The notes below the pieces were generated by a model. That model was not told the origin of the DNA, ran no database searches, and saw only the letters and a program-made list of their open reading frames with translations. 64,000 bases of DNA from Salinicoccus sp. YB14-2 (GTDB lineage: Bacteria; Bacillota; Bacilli; Staphylococcales; Salinicoccaceae): positions 1,348,120-1,412,119 of the forward strand of contig NZ_LFKO01000001.1 of NCBI RefSeq assembly GCF_001265075.1, written 5' to 3'. Positions 9,315 to 19,367 of the stretch are shown piece after piece (the first letter of the stretch is position 1; each line of letters begins with the position of its first letter). The position numbers and the translations under genes are program-made.

Positions 9315-11467
9315 TTTATATTAATCAGGTTCTTCAATATGTTGTTGATTCTAAACGTATTCGTATCATCGAAATAGAAGAGTCCCATGCTTTTATTGTA
9401 AATATTGATGCGATTAGTTCGATGCCTAAAAAGGAATTATATTCAAATCTCATAGCAGAGATTCAACAAGGGGAATTGCTTGTGACTAGCGACCCATTTG
9501 CAAAAGTAATAAAAGATAGCGAATTAACCAGCCGACAAATTCAGAAAAGAGATGAGGGTTGGTCGATTATTCAGCGTTATTGTATAGAACACATGGAAGC
9601 ATTGCTTCAAAAACGAGGTAGGGAAAAGAAAATAAAAGAAATTGCAGATGAGAGTGGAGCAAGTTCTACAAGAATTAAGAAGTTACTGAGCCGATATTGG
9701 CAGCGTGGTATGACTAAAAATGCTATGTTACCTGATTACTCTAATTCAGGTGGTAAAGGTAAAACGAAAGCTTTAACGAAAGAAAAAGTCGGTCGTCCTA
9801 GAAGAGTAAATATAAATAATGAGTATCAAACTGGTATTAACATTACAGAGGAAGTAAAGGTGCAAATTGAACACGTTATCAATAAGTACTATAGGAAAAA
9901 GAATAACTATTCTTTAAAAGATGTTTATAATTTTATGTTACGTGACTTCTATTCTGATCGCTATAAGGAAAACGGTGAACTGAAATACCGTATTTGGGAT
10001 GCTAATCGAACACTCTCATATCATCAGTTCTACTATTGGTTTAAAAAACTTGAAGACCCAAAAAAAGATATTCAATTTCGTAAAAGTACGAAAGAGTATG
10101 AGTTGAAAAACCGTCCGATTTTAAGTAATTCTAAATCAGAAACAAATGGTCCTGGCACTAGATTTCAAATTGACGCAACCATTGCAGACATTTATTTAGT
10201 CAGCTCGCTTGATGTAAACAAAGTAATTGGACGACCAGTTATTTATGCGGTAATTGATGTGTATTCACGTATTATCACAGGTCTTTACGTTGGACTAGAA
10301 GGTCCATCATGGATTGGTGCAATGATGGCTTTAGATAATATGGTTGCTGACAAAGTAGAATTTTGTAAGCAATATGGAATTGATATAACTCCTGAGCAAT
10401 GGCCAACACATCATTTGCCTGAAATTATTATTGCTGACCGTGGTGAGTTTGAAGGTTATTCGGTAGACAACTTAATTAACAATCTAAATATTAAAATTGA
10501 GAATACTACGGCTTACCGTGGAGATTTGAAAGGGATTGTTGAAAGGAAATTCCGTACGTTTAACGGAAAGGTAAAGCAAAAAGCACCTGGAGCAATTCAA
10601 AAGGAATACCGAGAGCGTGGAGATCAGGATTATCGCTTAAATGCCACGCTGAATTTAAAGGAATTTACGTCTCTTATTATTACAATGGCACTGCATCACA
10701 ATCAAAAAGTCATTGATAAATACCCTGTTGAAAAAGAAATGATTACAAAAGGGTTAGTTCCGACGCCGATTAATTTATGGAATTGGGGTATTCAAAATCA
10801 CACAGGAAGGCTAAGAACAATTGATAGAAATATTCTTCGCCTGAATGTTTTACCACGAGGAAAGGCGACCATTTCAAGAGCTGGCATCAAGTTTAAAAAT
10901 CTCTTATATGGTTCTCAAAGAGCGATGGAAGAACATTGGTATTTGAAGTTGAAAAATAGAAGTGTAGAAGTTGTTTATGATCCACGAAACGTTGAAAAAA
11001 TCTATATTCCTCACGATGACGGAATGGACTTTGAGGCGTGCATTTTGTTAGAACCAAGTCAGCAATATAAAGAAGATTTCTTAGAAGAAATTGTCTTTCA
11101 ACAACAACTTCGGAATGAACTAGAAGAAATAGAACGTACAAATCAAATTCAACTCATAGTAAATACAGATGCGGCAATGGAAGAAATCATTAAAAGAGCT
11201 GTGAAAAACAAAAAGCAATCTTACAATCAACCAACGAGTAAGAAAGCCAAAATAGCTTCTATTCGCGATAACAAGGATGTTGAAAAACTATTAAACCGTG
11301 AATCTGAAAAATTTGATTTATCTCCTGATAGGGTTAGTGAATCAGCTGAAGTAATTGACTTCGCTACAAAAGAGAAGGTTGATGAGACACCACCTAAAAA
11401 ATCACCCTCACGCCTAATGCAAAAATTAAAGAAGAAACGAGATGAGGAATTTGGGAAAAACAAATGA
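9311..11467 (+). CDS. tnsB: Tn7-like DDE transposase TnsB
   Basis: Binds the terminal repeats, cleaves the 3' ends and joins them to target DNA. 718 aa. Helix-turn-helix region around 95-130 (KIKEIADESGASSTRIKKLL), then an RNase H-fold core with D288 (RFQIDAT), D376 (IIADRGEF) and E411 (KGIVERKF). The spacings of 88 and 35 residues equal those of Tn7 TnsB (D273, D361, E396). A beta-barrel domain and an acidic/lysine-rich tail follow, the tail being the likely TnsC contact. The 3' end overlaps tnsC by 26 nt. Confidence 0.95.
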   Translation: MIYINQVLQYVVDSKRIRIIEIEESHAFIVNIDAISSMPKKELYSNLIAEIQQGELLVTSDPFAKVIKDSELTSRQIQKRDEGWSIIQRYCIEHMEALLQKRGREKKIKEIADESGASSTRIKKLLSRYWQRGMTKNAMLPDYSNSGGKGKTKALTKEKVGRPRRVNINNEYQTGINITEEVKVQIEHVINKYYRKKNNYSLKDVYNFMLRDFYSDRYKENGELKYRIWDANRTLSYHQFYYWFKKLEDPKKDIQFRKSTKEYELKNRPILSNSKSETNGPGTRFQIDATIADIYLVSSLDVNKVIGRPVIYAVIDVYSRIITGLYVGLEGPSWIGAMMALDNMVADKVEFCKQYGIDITPEQWPTHHLPEIIIADRGEFEGYSVDNLINNLNIKIENTTAYRGDLKGIVERKFRTFNGKVKQKAPGAIQKEYRERGDQDYRLNATLNLKEFTSLIITMALHHNQKVIDKYPVEKEMITKGLVPTPINLWNWGIQNHTGRLRTIDRNILRLNVLPRGKATISRAGIKFKNLLYGSQRAMEEHWYLKLKNRSVEVVYDPRNVEKIYIPHDDGMDFEACILLEPSQQYKEDFLEEIVFQQQLRNELEEIERTNQIQLIVNTDAAMEEIIKRAVKNKKQSYNQPTSKKAKIASIRDNKDVEKLLNRESEKFDLSPDRVSESAEVIDFATKEKVDETPPKKSPSRLMQKLKKKRDEEFGKNK

Positions 11468-13136
11468 CATGGTTGTCTTAAAAGGCGAATTTGAAAGAAG
11501 CATCTATAAGGAACAACCTTTAAGTGAATATACCAATAATCCTTTCATCGAAGCCCTTCCACCGATTTTTAGCGAAGATGACGTGCTAGATAGATTTATG
11601 GTAACCCCACGAATTAACGATCAAGACAAACAAAGCGCAATGAATATTCGTTATCACGTATTAAAGCGTGTAAGGAACTTTATTCAGCCATTGCCGATTC
11701 ATTTTGAAGTTGAACGTCGATTGTCTACATTGATTCGAAGAGGATATTTAGCACGAAATCCGTTAGATACAACATTTCTAGAACGTGTTCGTGTGTTGCA
11801 TGAATTGCGTGAGGAAGAGGATACATCCCATAAATATATTGATGGGCGACTGAATTATATTCGGTCAACTGCCGATAGCTTATCAATTATTGGTATTTCA
11901 GGAATTGGTAAAACAACGGCAATTGAACGTCTTTTGCTTATGTATCCGCAAGTGATCAAGCATGAAGAATACAAAGGGCAACCGTTTAATCGAACTCAAA
12001 TTGTTTGGCTTAAAATTGATTGCCCATATGATGGAAGTTTATCTACACTTTGCAAAAGCTTTTTCAAAGCAATTGATGATTTACTAGGTACTCGTTATTT
12101 AGAAAAGTATGGTTATTTAAACCGTGTGACATCGACCATCTTGTTGCACATGACATCGTTAGCAAGTATGTATGGCATTGGTGTTCTAGTAATTGATGAA
12201 ATTCAGCACTTACTACATTCAAAAAATGATCAAGAGGAGATGTTGAATTTTTTTGTAACACTGTCCAATACAGTTGGGATTCCCACCGTCTTAATTGGTA
12301 CTTCTAAGGCAGAAAAGCTATTTAAAGGGAACTTTAGGCAGGCAAGAAGGGCTGCAAGTGATGGAGCTATTATTTGGGATCGTATGTCGGAGGATAGTGA
12401 AGAATGGGAGTTCTTCCTAGAAACCCTATGGGAATTACGGTGTTTAAAAACTTATTCTGAACTTACTGAGGAACTAAAGAGGGCATTTTATTATGAATGC
12501 CAAGGAATTACTGCTGTTGCTGTGAACCTATTTATTTTAGCGCAAGAACGAGCATTATTTGATGAGGATAACCCAAACGAAACCATTACACCACAAGTAT
12601 TAAAAAAGACTGCGAAAGAAGATATGCAAACGATTCAACCAATGATGACAGCTATTCGAACGGACAATTGGGCTGACATGATAAAATATGAAGATATCAT
12701 GGTCAACCTAGATGAAGCCATGCTGAATCATAAACGAGATGCAGAAATGGAAGGACGTATTCGGGAGGCTTTTAAAGAACGCCAAAATACAATTGAATAC
12801 AAACGAAAAGATACAATTGAAAACTTAAGTGTTGAAGTTGCTTCTTTAGGCATTTTTGATAGTTTAAAAGAAAAAGATATTAAAATAGTTGTAGAAAATA
12901 TAGTAGAAGAAAATCCAATCGATACGGAGTTTCTCCAACTTAAGTCAGATGTGATTCAGCAAGCTATAGCATTAAATCAACAAAGGAAAGAACAAAAAGT
13001 AGAGGAAAACGTGAAAAAGGCAGAGGTTCTACCATTACTTAAGCTAAGAAAGCAGGCATTGGACAAAAAACAACATCCTTATGAATTATTGAAGGCAAAT
13101 GGGTACATTAAAAATCCTTTGGAGGAATTCTATTAG
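11442..13136 (+). CDS. tnsC: Tn7-like AAA+ target-selection regulator TnsC
   Basis: ATP-dependent adaptor linking the TnsAB transposase to a target-selecting protein. 564 aa, close to the 555 of Tn7 TnsC. Walker A GISGIGKTT at 151-159, Walker B GVLVIDE at 247-253, then a sensor-like LIGTSKAEKLF. The N-terminal 140 residues and the charged C-terminal 140 residues are the parts expected to touch TniQ/TnsD and TnsAB. The start at 11442 is the first ATG; an internal ATG at 11469 is possible because the ribosome site is weak. Confidence 0.92.
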   Translation: MRNLGKTNDMVVLKGEFERSIYKEQPLSEYTNNPFIEALPPIFSEDDVLDRFMVTPRINDQDKQSAMNIRYHVLKRVRNFIQPLPIHFEVERRLSTLIRRGYLARNPLDTTFLERVRVLHELREEEDTSHKYIDGRLNYIRSTADSLSIIGISGIGKTTAIERLLLMYPQVIKHEEYKGQPFNRTQIVWLKIDCPYDGSLSTLCKSFFKAIDDLLGTRYLEKYGYLNRVTSTILLHMTSLASMYGIGVLVIDEIQHLLHSKNDQEEMLNFFVTLSNTVGIPTVLIGTSKAEKLFKGNFRQARRAASDGAIIWDRMSEDSEEWEFFLETLWELRCLKTYSELTEELKRAFYYECQGITAVAVNLFILAQERALFDEDNPNETITPQVLKKTAKEDMQTIQPMMTAIRTDNWADMIKYEDIMVNLDEAMLNHKRDAEMEGRIREAFKERQNTIEYKRKDTIENLSVEVASLGIFDSLKEKDIKIVVENIVEENPIDTEFLQLKSDVIQQAIALNQQRKEQKVEENVKKAEVLPLLKLRKQALDKKQHPYELLKANGYIKNPLEEFY

Positions 13137-13147
13137 GAGGAAATCAA

Positions 13148-15019
13148 ATGCTGCCATTCTTTACCGATCCATATCCAGATGAGTTGATTTATTCAGCAAT
13201 AGCACGCTATCATTTTTATAGTGGAAATATCGATTACAAGGATACATTGGAAGAAGTATTTCTAAGTCGTTCTGTAATACCAAGTGTAGAGATTGGTAGT
13301 CATTTCAATGCGGTAACCCTGCAAATAGGAAATCATTATTCTGTAGAAAAACTACTAGCAAAGTATACCATTTATACCTTCTATGCTCCTTTCCTATCAA
13401 GAAAAAGACAACTGGAAATTTTACAGGATGTACAAGGTGATGGAAAAGGTCTTTATACAAGATTAGGAATGGTTGCCGGTAGCATCTGTAAAAAAGATGG
13501 ATTATATTATTGTCCACTATGTGCAGAGAAAGACATAGAGAAATACGGTGAAACGTATATTCACCGTGAACACCAACTACAGGGAATTGACTTGTGCGCT
13601 CATCATTATTTGAGGCTGAAAAAATATCCAATAGATTTAACTAAACAAAGTAGAATTGAGTTTATTCGTTTTGAAGAAAAGCAAATGGATTTTTCAACTT
13701 TACAGGAAGTAGCGCAACCTAATTATTTTGATATTCAAGTCGAACTCGCAAGAATGACTAATCAGCTTTTGAATAGTGAAATAGAATTATTTTCACGTGA
13801 AGATGTCTTTCAAAAGTATCGCTTGCTTCTCAGAGAAAGGAATTTAATTACAACCTCAAATCACGTGAGACAAAAGGAATTATTTGTAAACTTTCAAGCA
13901 AAGTTCCCTAAAGGATTTCTAGAGAAATACGAGTCAGCGTTGAATGAAGAGGATGAATACAATTGGTTAAAGGTGTTAACCCGTAATATGAAACGTCATG
14001 TACATCCATTTCGGCATTTACTATTTCTTTATTTTCTAGATCAGAATATCGAAAGCTTTTTGCAAGTGAGAGAAGATGCAGGTCCTTTTGGAAAAGGTCC
14101 GTGGCCATGTCTAAATAAAGCTGCTAATCATTATAAGCAACTGGTTATTAATGATGTAACTATTACAAGAGATTATAAGTCAGTGAACCCTATAGGTACA
14201 TTTGAATGTTCCTGTGGCTTTATTTATGCCAGGAGGGGTCCTGATCAATCGAAAGAGGATAAATATTGTATTGGTCGTGTGAAAGCATTCGGAGACACAT
14301 GGAATAAAAAATTACACTTTTTAGCAAAAGGTAAGGAGAATTTAAGCACACGGGCAATAGCTGAAATACTTGGGGTTGATTCTAAAACTGTAAAAAAATA
14401 TTTATCGAAGGATGCTCCAAAAGAAAAAGTCCAGAGTAAAGTAAACTCTGCCCTGTTACAACAGTATAGGCAGCAATTGCTCGAAGGAATAAAGAAATAC
14501 CCTAATGATTCAAGAACCAAAATTAGAGAGCGCTTTAAAAAGGAATATGCCTACTTATATCGACATGATAGGGATTGGTTATTTAAAAAATTGCCTAGTA
14601 AATACAGGCAGATAAGTGTTAATGAAATTGTGGATTGGCCTTCAAGGGATGATAAATATTGTAAATTAATAAAACGTCTGTATGAAGAGTTGATGGTATT
14701 AGAAAAACCTGTTCGTATAACAAAGTCTCTCATCGGCAAACGATTAGGTATTTCATCTAAATTAGAGAAGTACCTTCATAAATTACCAAAGACAAAAAAA
14801 CTTTTAAACAAAGTGACGGAGTCCGTTCCAGAATTTCAAATTCGTCGGTGCTGTAAAATCATTGATCGGATGCTACAGGAGAGGGAACCAGTCGCGTTAT
14901 GGAAGGTTCAACGGATGGGTGCTGTTAAATCACATCATTTTCAGGAGATAAAACCACATTTAGAAGCGTACATACATATGAAACAGGAAGTGGATAAGGA
15001 TGAGCGCACGACCAGTTAA
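13148..15019 (+). CDS. tnsD: TniQ-family target-site protein (TnsD-like)
   Basis: Sequence-specific target selector. In Tn7, TnsD reads the 3' end of glmS and recruits TnsC; the location of this element makes the same role very likely. 623 aa. The N-terminal TniQ domain includes a zinc knuckle with C122, C125, C150 and H153 (CPLC, then CAHH). Further on are helix-turn-helix segments, for example TRAIAEILGVDSKTVKKYL near residue 400, typical of the DNA-binding part of TnsD. Strong start: AGGAGGAAATCAAATG. It overlaps the next gene by 20 nt. Confidence 0.9.
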   Translation: MLPFFTDPYPDELIYSAIARYHFYSGNIDYKDTLEEVFLSRSVIPSVEIGSHFNAVTLQIGNHYSVEKLLAKYTIYTFYAPFLSRKRQLEILQDVQGDGKGLYTRLGMVAGSICKKDGLYYCPLCAEKDIEKYGETYIHREHQLQGIDLCAHHYLRLKKYPIDLTKQSRIEFIRFEEKQMDFSTLQEVAQPNYFDIQVELARMTNQLLNSEIELFSREDVFQKYRLLLRERNLITTSNHVRQKELFVNFQAKFPKGFLEKYESALNEEDEYNWLKVLTRNMKRHVHPFRHLLFLYFLDQNIESFLQVREDAGPFGKGPWPCLNKAANHYKQLVINDVTITRDYKSVNPIGTFECSCGFIYARRGPDQSKEDKYCIGRVKAFGDTWNKKLHFLAKGKENLSTRAIAEILGVDSKTVKKYLSKDAPKEKVQSKVNSALLQQYRQQLLEGIKKYPNDSRTKIRERFKKEYAYLYRHDRDWLFKKLPSKYRQISVNEIVDWPSRDDKYCKLIKRLYEELMVLEKPVRITKSLIGKRLGISSKLEKYLHKLPKTKKLLNKVTESVPEFQIRRCCKIIDRMLQEREPVALWKVQRMGAVKSHHFQEIKPHLEAYIHMKQEVDKDERTTS

Positions 15020-16538
15020 AATTAAATGGCCGTTTGAAAAAGGAGAAAAAGTGGGACTGATATGGATTGGCGATCCTTTTCGTTACAATAATAAAATAAT
15101 GCTGCATGCATATTTTCGGACAAATCGGATTACAAAGAAGATCCTTTTAGATTGGGGAACATTACCTTGTTTGGCAATTCAACATTACTATAGGGATGGG
15201 GTGATCACCACTAGTCAGCCTCCCGTAGATGCAAAAGAAGTAGATATAACGATTGTTCCTAATGGTGTTAGGTATTATGAGAAACCTTGGAAAATTCCGG
15301 GGAGTAATGACCCTGCAACTTCACGAAGCTTTATATTCTCTTCTCAAGGAAAGAATGTTGTTTTGCCAGTCATTGAAGTAGTACGAAGTATATTAGCACC
15401 AAATGGTTTTCTTTTGTATCGGCTGTTTGAATCAAATTCATTTCCTCAATACTTTACAGAAACATATGAGTCAGATCATATACATCTTAGCTTTTCTTCA
15501 CTGTATGAGTTGAAATACACAAAAACAGCATTTCTTTATCAATTGGTTTGGTTATTAACGAATCGTGATTTGAGGCAGGTTTTTGAAAGCTTGGCATTCA
15601 AGTGGTTGCAAGAACAAACATTAAAGTTTGACTGGAATTTTTCTCAACCAATCACTGTCACTGCCCGTGTCAAGGAAAGTAATAATACATGGATGATATT
15701 ACAAATAATCAGTGTAAAAAATAAACGTATTCCATATGAAAATATCTCTATTTCACATCCAGAAATACAAAATACGGAGAAATCGAATGAAGCGAAAAAA
15801 TATACCTATCGTTCTATCAATAAGAAAGGTGATGACGAACAGGGCTTTACATTAGATGAACAAGCAGATGGATCCACGGAGGATTTCGATTTTGTTCAGA
15901 TGAATCAATTGAGCCACGAATATACCTCAGTTCCAAGGGTTAAACGGATCAAACGGGGATCAGCTAAGCAACGGTTAGAAGAAGATGAGAATACAAAGAG
16001 ATACTATGGTGATGATTATTCCATTCGTTCAACAGCAGATAGTGGTGGTCAGCAATTGACAAGAGGATTAGAGCATCAAATGTTGCATGAAATTAAATCT
16101 CAAGGGGAGTTACAGGACTTTATTAATGTCTTGAAGGTGCTGGAGCAATGCCCAGAGGTAAAAGCAATTCGAGCATTTACGGATGTGTTGCCAGAAGGGC
16201 TAGGAGAACGGAAGTTTACAAAGCTTAGCGATGGTGTTACTAAGAGAAGATACGTGATTGCTGAAGTATATATGATGAATGGAGAGCTATTCAATATTCT
16301 TGAGGTAGAACGTGAATATCGTTCCTTATCAACTCTTATTTTATACTCTCCAACCAAACAAGATTGGGTTACAATCAGTAATCATCTCCTTGTAAATCTT
16401 GTCAATGCTAGTGGCACTTGGACTAGAAAGTCATTAGCATATTTCGAAACTCAAGGAATTAAAATAGTAAAGGCAAAACATAGTAGTAAAGGGATTCGAC
16501 ATTGGGCTAAAATTTTATCAGGTAAATTTTCAGGGTAA
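15000..16538 (+). CDS. tnsE: TnsE-like target selector
   Basis: 512 aa (Tn7 TnsE is 538). In Tn7, TnsE directs insertion into mobile plasmids and lagging-strand replication via the sliding clamp. Two features support the call: fifth position in the tns operon, and a C-terminal block (about 355-512) with FINVLKVLEQCPEVKAI, then AEVYMMNGELFNILEVERE and a final GIRHWAKIL, resembling the TnsE C-terminal domain. The N-terminus starts with a beta-rich KIKWPFEKGEKVGLIWIGD. The middle (about 240-320) is low complexity and charged. Assigned by general resemblance and context, so less certain than tnsA-C. Confidence 0.72.
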   Translation: MSARPVKIKWPFEKGEKVGLIWIGDPFRYNNKIMLHAYFRTNRITKKILLDWGTLPCLAIQHYYRDGVITTSQPPVDAKEVDITIVPNGVRYYEKPWKIPGSNDPATSRSFIFSSQGKNVVLPVIEVVRSILAPNGFLLYRLFESNSFPQYFTETYESDHIHLSFSSLYELKYTKTAFLYQLVWLLTNRDLRQVFESLAFKWLQEQTLKFDWNFSQPITVTARVKESNNTWMILQIISVKNKRIPYENISISHPEIQNTEKSNEAKKYTYRSINKKGDDEQGFTLDEQADGSTEDFDFVQMNQLSHEYTSVPRVKRIKRGSAKQRLEEDENTKRYYGDDYSIRSTADSGGQQLTRGLEHQMLHEIKSQGELQDFINVLKVLEQCPEVKAIRAFTDVLPEGLGERKFTKLSDGVTKRRYVIAEVYMMNGELFNILEVEREYRSLSTLILYSPTKQDWVTISNHLLVNLVNASGTWTRKSLAYFETQGIKIVKAKHSSKGIRHWAKILSGKFSG

Positions 16539-16735
16539 CCGAAAAATAGGAAAGAGGATACTTTTTAACCCTCTTTCAACACATTTTCCGATTACCAAAA
16601 AGAAATATAGAAGAATTACATTTGACAAGTAATACCGTCGAGTAAAAAAAGCTGGGAATGGCTTCCATTGTGATGAGTAATCGTGCCAAGCCATCAAGCG
16701 CACTAGAACAGCAATATTTTTAAGGACTCAGCTCA
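16539..16735 (+). other. Non-coding end of the tns operon with a hairpin and a possible gene relic
   Basis: GAAAGAGG / CCTCTTTC form a stem at about 16550-16579, but no T run follows, so termination is only possible. At 16658-16723 a 21-codon open stretch starting MASIVMSNRAKPSS looks protein-like, but is too short to identify and may be the tail of a lost cargo gene. Confidence 0.35.
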
Positions 16736-17893
16736 TTACATATTACATCTGACTTGGTCTTTTCGATGTTCCAAATGAATCACTTTTAAAATTTCCCGCT
16801 CTCTTTCAACTTCAGAAGCAACAGGATAATTCTTGGCAACTTTTTCAAATGCAACAAGCTGTTTATCAGCTTTATCCCTATCCTGGTTGACTAATAACTC
16901 ATACACATACAGTAACCGTCTTCGGGAGATATATTTTTTCGTGGCATTGATATATTGTTTTAATTCTTTCGTATAGATTTCCCGTATCTTATCCATTTGA
17001 CAATCACCGATTATTTCCAAAAATAAGAGGTGACAAAATAATTCCATCTTATAAATACTGAGTAAATCGGGTATATTTTTCATAATAAATTGACACTCGG
17101 ACTTTACCTTTTCGAATTCCATTTTATCCATAAAATATTCGCAACGGAAAAATGGAATAGTACTAACCAATGTATTAGATAGATTTGCATTTGGTGGAAG
17201 TTCAAACCATTCCTTTGGCATATCTCGTAACCTCTCACCTTTTGCCAGAAGACCATTTATGTGTAATTGCAGCCAGAAGGCTATACGAGCATGCTTGTCT
17301 CTTAGTAGATAGATATTCATTCCATCATTTGGTACTCCGAGTTTCAATGGAATACCATTTACTAAAGCTATAAAAACACCGATTACGCTATTTGTTACTA
17401 AAATAATTGATATCCACGGATGTTCAGGAAGTAGAAATAATAAAATGAATGATAGCAAACTGCTTATCATATTTCCGATCACACCGCCCAAGTTGTATAA
17501 TAGATACGGAAAGCTCTCTCCCTTTACGTTGGGAGGCGCGAGTAAACACTGCCCCAATGTACCTGGCACACTGAATCTTTTCAGTTTTATACGGCCATTA
17601 TCCCTGACAAGCATTAAGGAACCAACTCTAAAAGACACGAATGTATATCCTGTCAATCTACCAAAAACATAATGCCCGCTTTCATGAATAATAATCTGAA
17701 ATAGGTATAAGACATAGGCAATGACCAGAAATAGGATAACCTGCCAAATAGGTAGGTTCAGGTTCTGTGGTACAAAACCTAATTGATCAATGATGTTGAT
17801 TCCGTAGTATCCACCAAAGAACCCGATAATCATAAATAGAACCAAAAATCCAAATCTACCTACTAAACTTTTTTTCTTTTTTACTTTATTCAT
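16736..17893 (-). CDS. M50-family membrane metalloprotease, transposon cargo
   Basis: 385 aa from the ATG at 17893, fixed by AGGAGGAAAAT just upstream. Residues about 10-200 form a membrane domain with several hydrophobic helices, the zinc motif HESGH in the second helix, and a downstream NGIPLKLGVPNDG that fits the N..P..DG zinc-ligand motif of site-2 proteases. No PDZ domain is seen; the last ~190 residues are soluble and helical. Family members cleave membrane-embedded substrates such as anti-sigma factors or peptide precursors. It is the largest cargo gene and faces tnsE. No substrate gene is recognisable beside it. Confidence 0.75.
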   Translation of the reverse strand: MNKVKKKKSLVGRFGFLVLFMIIGFFGGYYGINIIDQLGFVPQNLNLPIWQVILFLVIAYVLYLFQIIIHESGHYVFGRLTGYTFVSFRVGSLMLVRDNGRIKLKRFSVPGTLGQCLLAPPNVKGESFPYLLYNLGGVIGNMISSLLSFILLFLLPEHPWISIILVTNSVIGVFIALVNGIPLKLGVPNDGMNIYLLRDKHARIAFWLQLHINGLLAKGERLRDMPKEWFELPPNANLSNTLVSTIPFFRCEYFMDKMEFEKVKSECQFIMKNIPDLLSIYKMELFCHLLFLEIIGDCQMDKIREIYTKELKQYINATKKYISRRRLLYVYELLVNQDRDKADKQLVAFEKVAKNYPVASEVEREREILKVIHLEHRKDQVRCNM

Positions 17894-18425
17894 ATTTTCC
17901 TCCTGTAAAAAATGCAAGATCAGCTTATTAAAAACACATTCATAGCCAGCTTATTTCCTAACTTGAAAATCGATCAGGTAATATTTTTTCAAAAGTAACT
18001 TCAACTTCTTTGAATTTCTTTTTCCTTGTCACTTTATGATAGCCTTGAGTGAATAAAACCTTAGCTCTTGGGGCTTCAAATGGGTAACCACGAAAAACTT
18101 ATTCATTGTCTTAATTAAATGATTTAGGGACTCCGTATAGACATTTGTGATGGCGAATTGAAGTATTAAAATGTATCTGAGCTTCAAGTTCAGCTCTCTT
18201 CCATATCAAGGATTATATAATTTTTTAGATTGAGCATATTGATTGTCATTTATTCCCTGTACTTTACATCCTTTTCGTTAACAACTTGTTTAAAAATTAT
18301 AAAGGAATGAGTAGTCCCCAAAATAGCAATTGTAAAAAGCAGAGAGACTGTTAATCTGTCCCACCAAAATAACTGACATTACTAACTCTAAACTTTAAAT
18401 CCTTTTCTAAAAGGTACCCATTTCT
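17894..18425 (-). pseudogene. Cargo gap holding two decayed coding fragments
   Basis: No intact gene is visible. On the minus strand 17958-18098 is open for 46 codons without a start (includes PFEAPRAKVLFTQGYHKVTR and ends DRFSS-stop), and 18250-18378 is open for 42 codons with a hydrophobic helix (FWWDRLTVSLLFTIAIL) and a charged end KDVKYRE-stop. Both read like C-terminal pieces of real proteins. I could not assign either to a family. They may be relics of earlier cargo. Confidence 0.4.
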
Positions 18426-18851
18426 CTACATCCTTTTCGTATTTTTCAAGAATTGATAACCCCAGTAAACTTGGCATATTAAAAAAATCCCTATGAGAGT
18501 AAAAAAAGAAACCTTATTCATATAGCCAAACATTGTTAATGCTATGAGGCCAAATGAAAATAAAATGGTCATCAGGTCAAAGGCTTTAGACTTCGCATTT
18601 TGACTGATAATGATATTTCGTTCATCATTTTCCTCAATATGTTGTTTTTTCGTCTTATGTTTTTCGTGCGTGATTGCTGAAACGCCTATAGCAAATAATA
18701 AAACCCCGCAATATCCAACTGCCATTGGTACTAAATCCATTCTAACAAATGGAATATTTAAAACTTCTGCACCAACAACCCCCAAAATAATTCCAGACAG
18801 TGTTAGCAAGACACCCACAATTATTAAAGACCATAATAAATTATTTCTCAT
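18426..18851 (-). CDS. Small four-helix membrane protein, partner of the XRE gene
   Basis: 141 aa from the ATG at 18851, chosen because AGGAGG lies 8 nt upstream; a start six codons earlier is unlikely. Two hydrophobic helices (about 4-28 and 38-60), a charged cytosolic segment with HIEENDERNIIISQNAKSKAFD, then two more helices. This layout is common in Firmicutes proteins of the DUF2178 type that sit next to a small XRE regulator. It overlaps that regulator by 11 nt, so the two are translated together. The function of such pairs is not known to me. Confidence 0.7.
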   Translation of the reverse strand: MRNNLLWSLIIVGVLLTLSGIILGVVGAEVLNIPFVRMDLVPMAVGYCGVLLFAIGVSAITHEKHKTKKQHIEENDERNIIISQNAKSKAFDLMTILFSFGLIALTMFGYMNKVSFFTLIGIFLICQVYWGYQFLKNTKRM

Positions 18852-19053
18852 TATTCGTTTCCTCCTCATAGATAAAAATTTCCTCGATACTCATTCCAAA
18901 GTATCGTGCTATCTTAAATGCAAGAATAATAGATGGATTATATCTTCCATTTTCGAGGGAACCAATTGTCTGTCTGGTTACCTCTAAAGCTGTGGCAAGT
19001 TCTTCCTGATTTACACCTTGTTTTTTACGTATTTCTTCCAATCTGTTCTTCAT
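18841..19053 (-). CDS. Small XRE-family (Cro/CI-like) regulator
   Basis: 70 aa from the ATG at 19053, with AAGGAAGG upstream. Almost the whole protein is one HTH_3 domain: MKNRLEEIRKKQGVNQEELA, then ALEVTRQTIGSLENGRYNPS. It belongs to the YozG/Cro-like group that regulates its own operon with a membrane partner downstream. Transposon cargo, transcribed inward from the far end. Confidence 0.85.
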   Translation of the reverse strand: MKNRLEEIRKKQGVNQEELATALEVTRQTIGSLENGRYNPSIILAFKIARYFGMSIEEIFIYEEETNNEK

Positions 19054-19367
19054 ATCATAATTCCTTCCTTGTGATGGAAAGTTGGCTTTCCTTAATTGTA
19101 AGGGCATTCCCCCTTTTTGTAAAGCAAGCTTTCCATTTGTGATATGAAAATTGCAGGTTTAAATCAATAACTGCAAAGAGTTGTAGTATTCAGTCTTGAA
19201 TTTAACAGTTAAGAGTAGTGATTTTCCACATTATTACTTGATTTTTGATATAGTAAGCATTAGCTAATTGTTTGGGGTATTCTACACCATAATCCGAATA
19301 CCCGATTTTTTTAAGTGATTTTCATTTTACAATCAACAGGGCGCAAATGTTTAATATCAATTGTGGA

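Noticed and set aside
8475-16538. CRISPR-associated transposon (CAST) interpretation of the Tn7-like element
   Set aside because: The tniQ protein is long and TnsD-like, no cas gene or array lies in the element, and insertion is at the TnsD-type glmS site.
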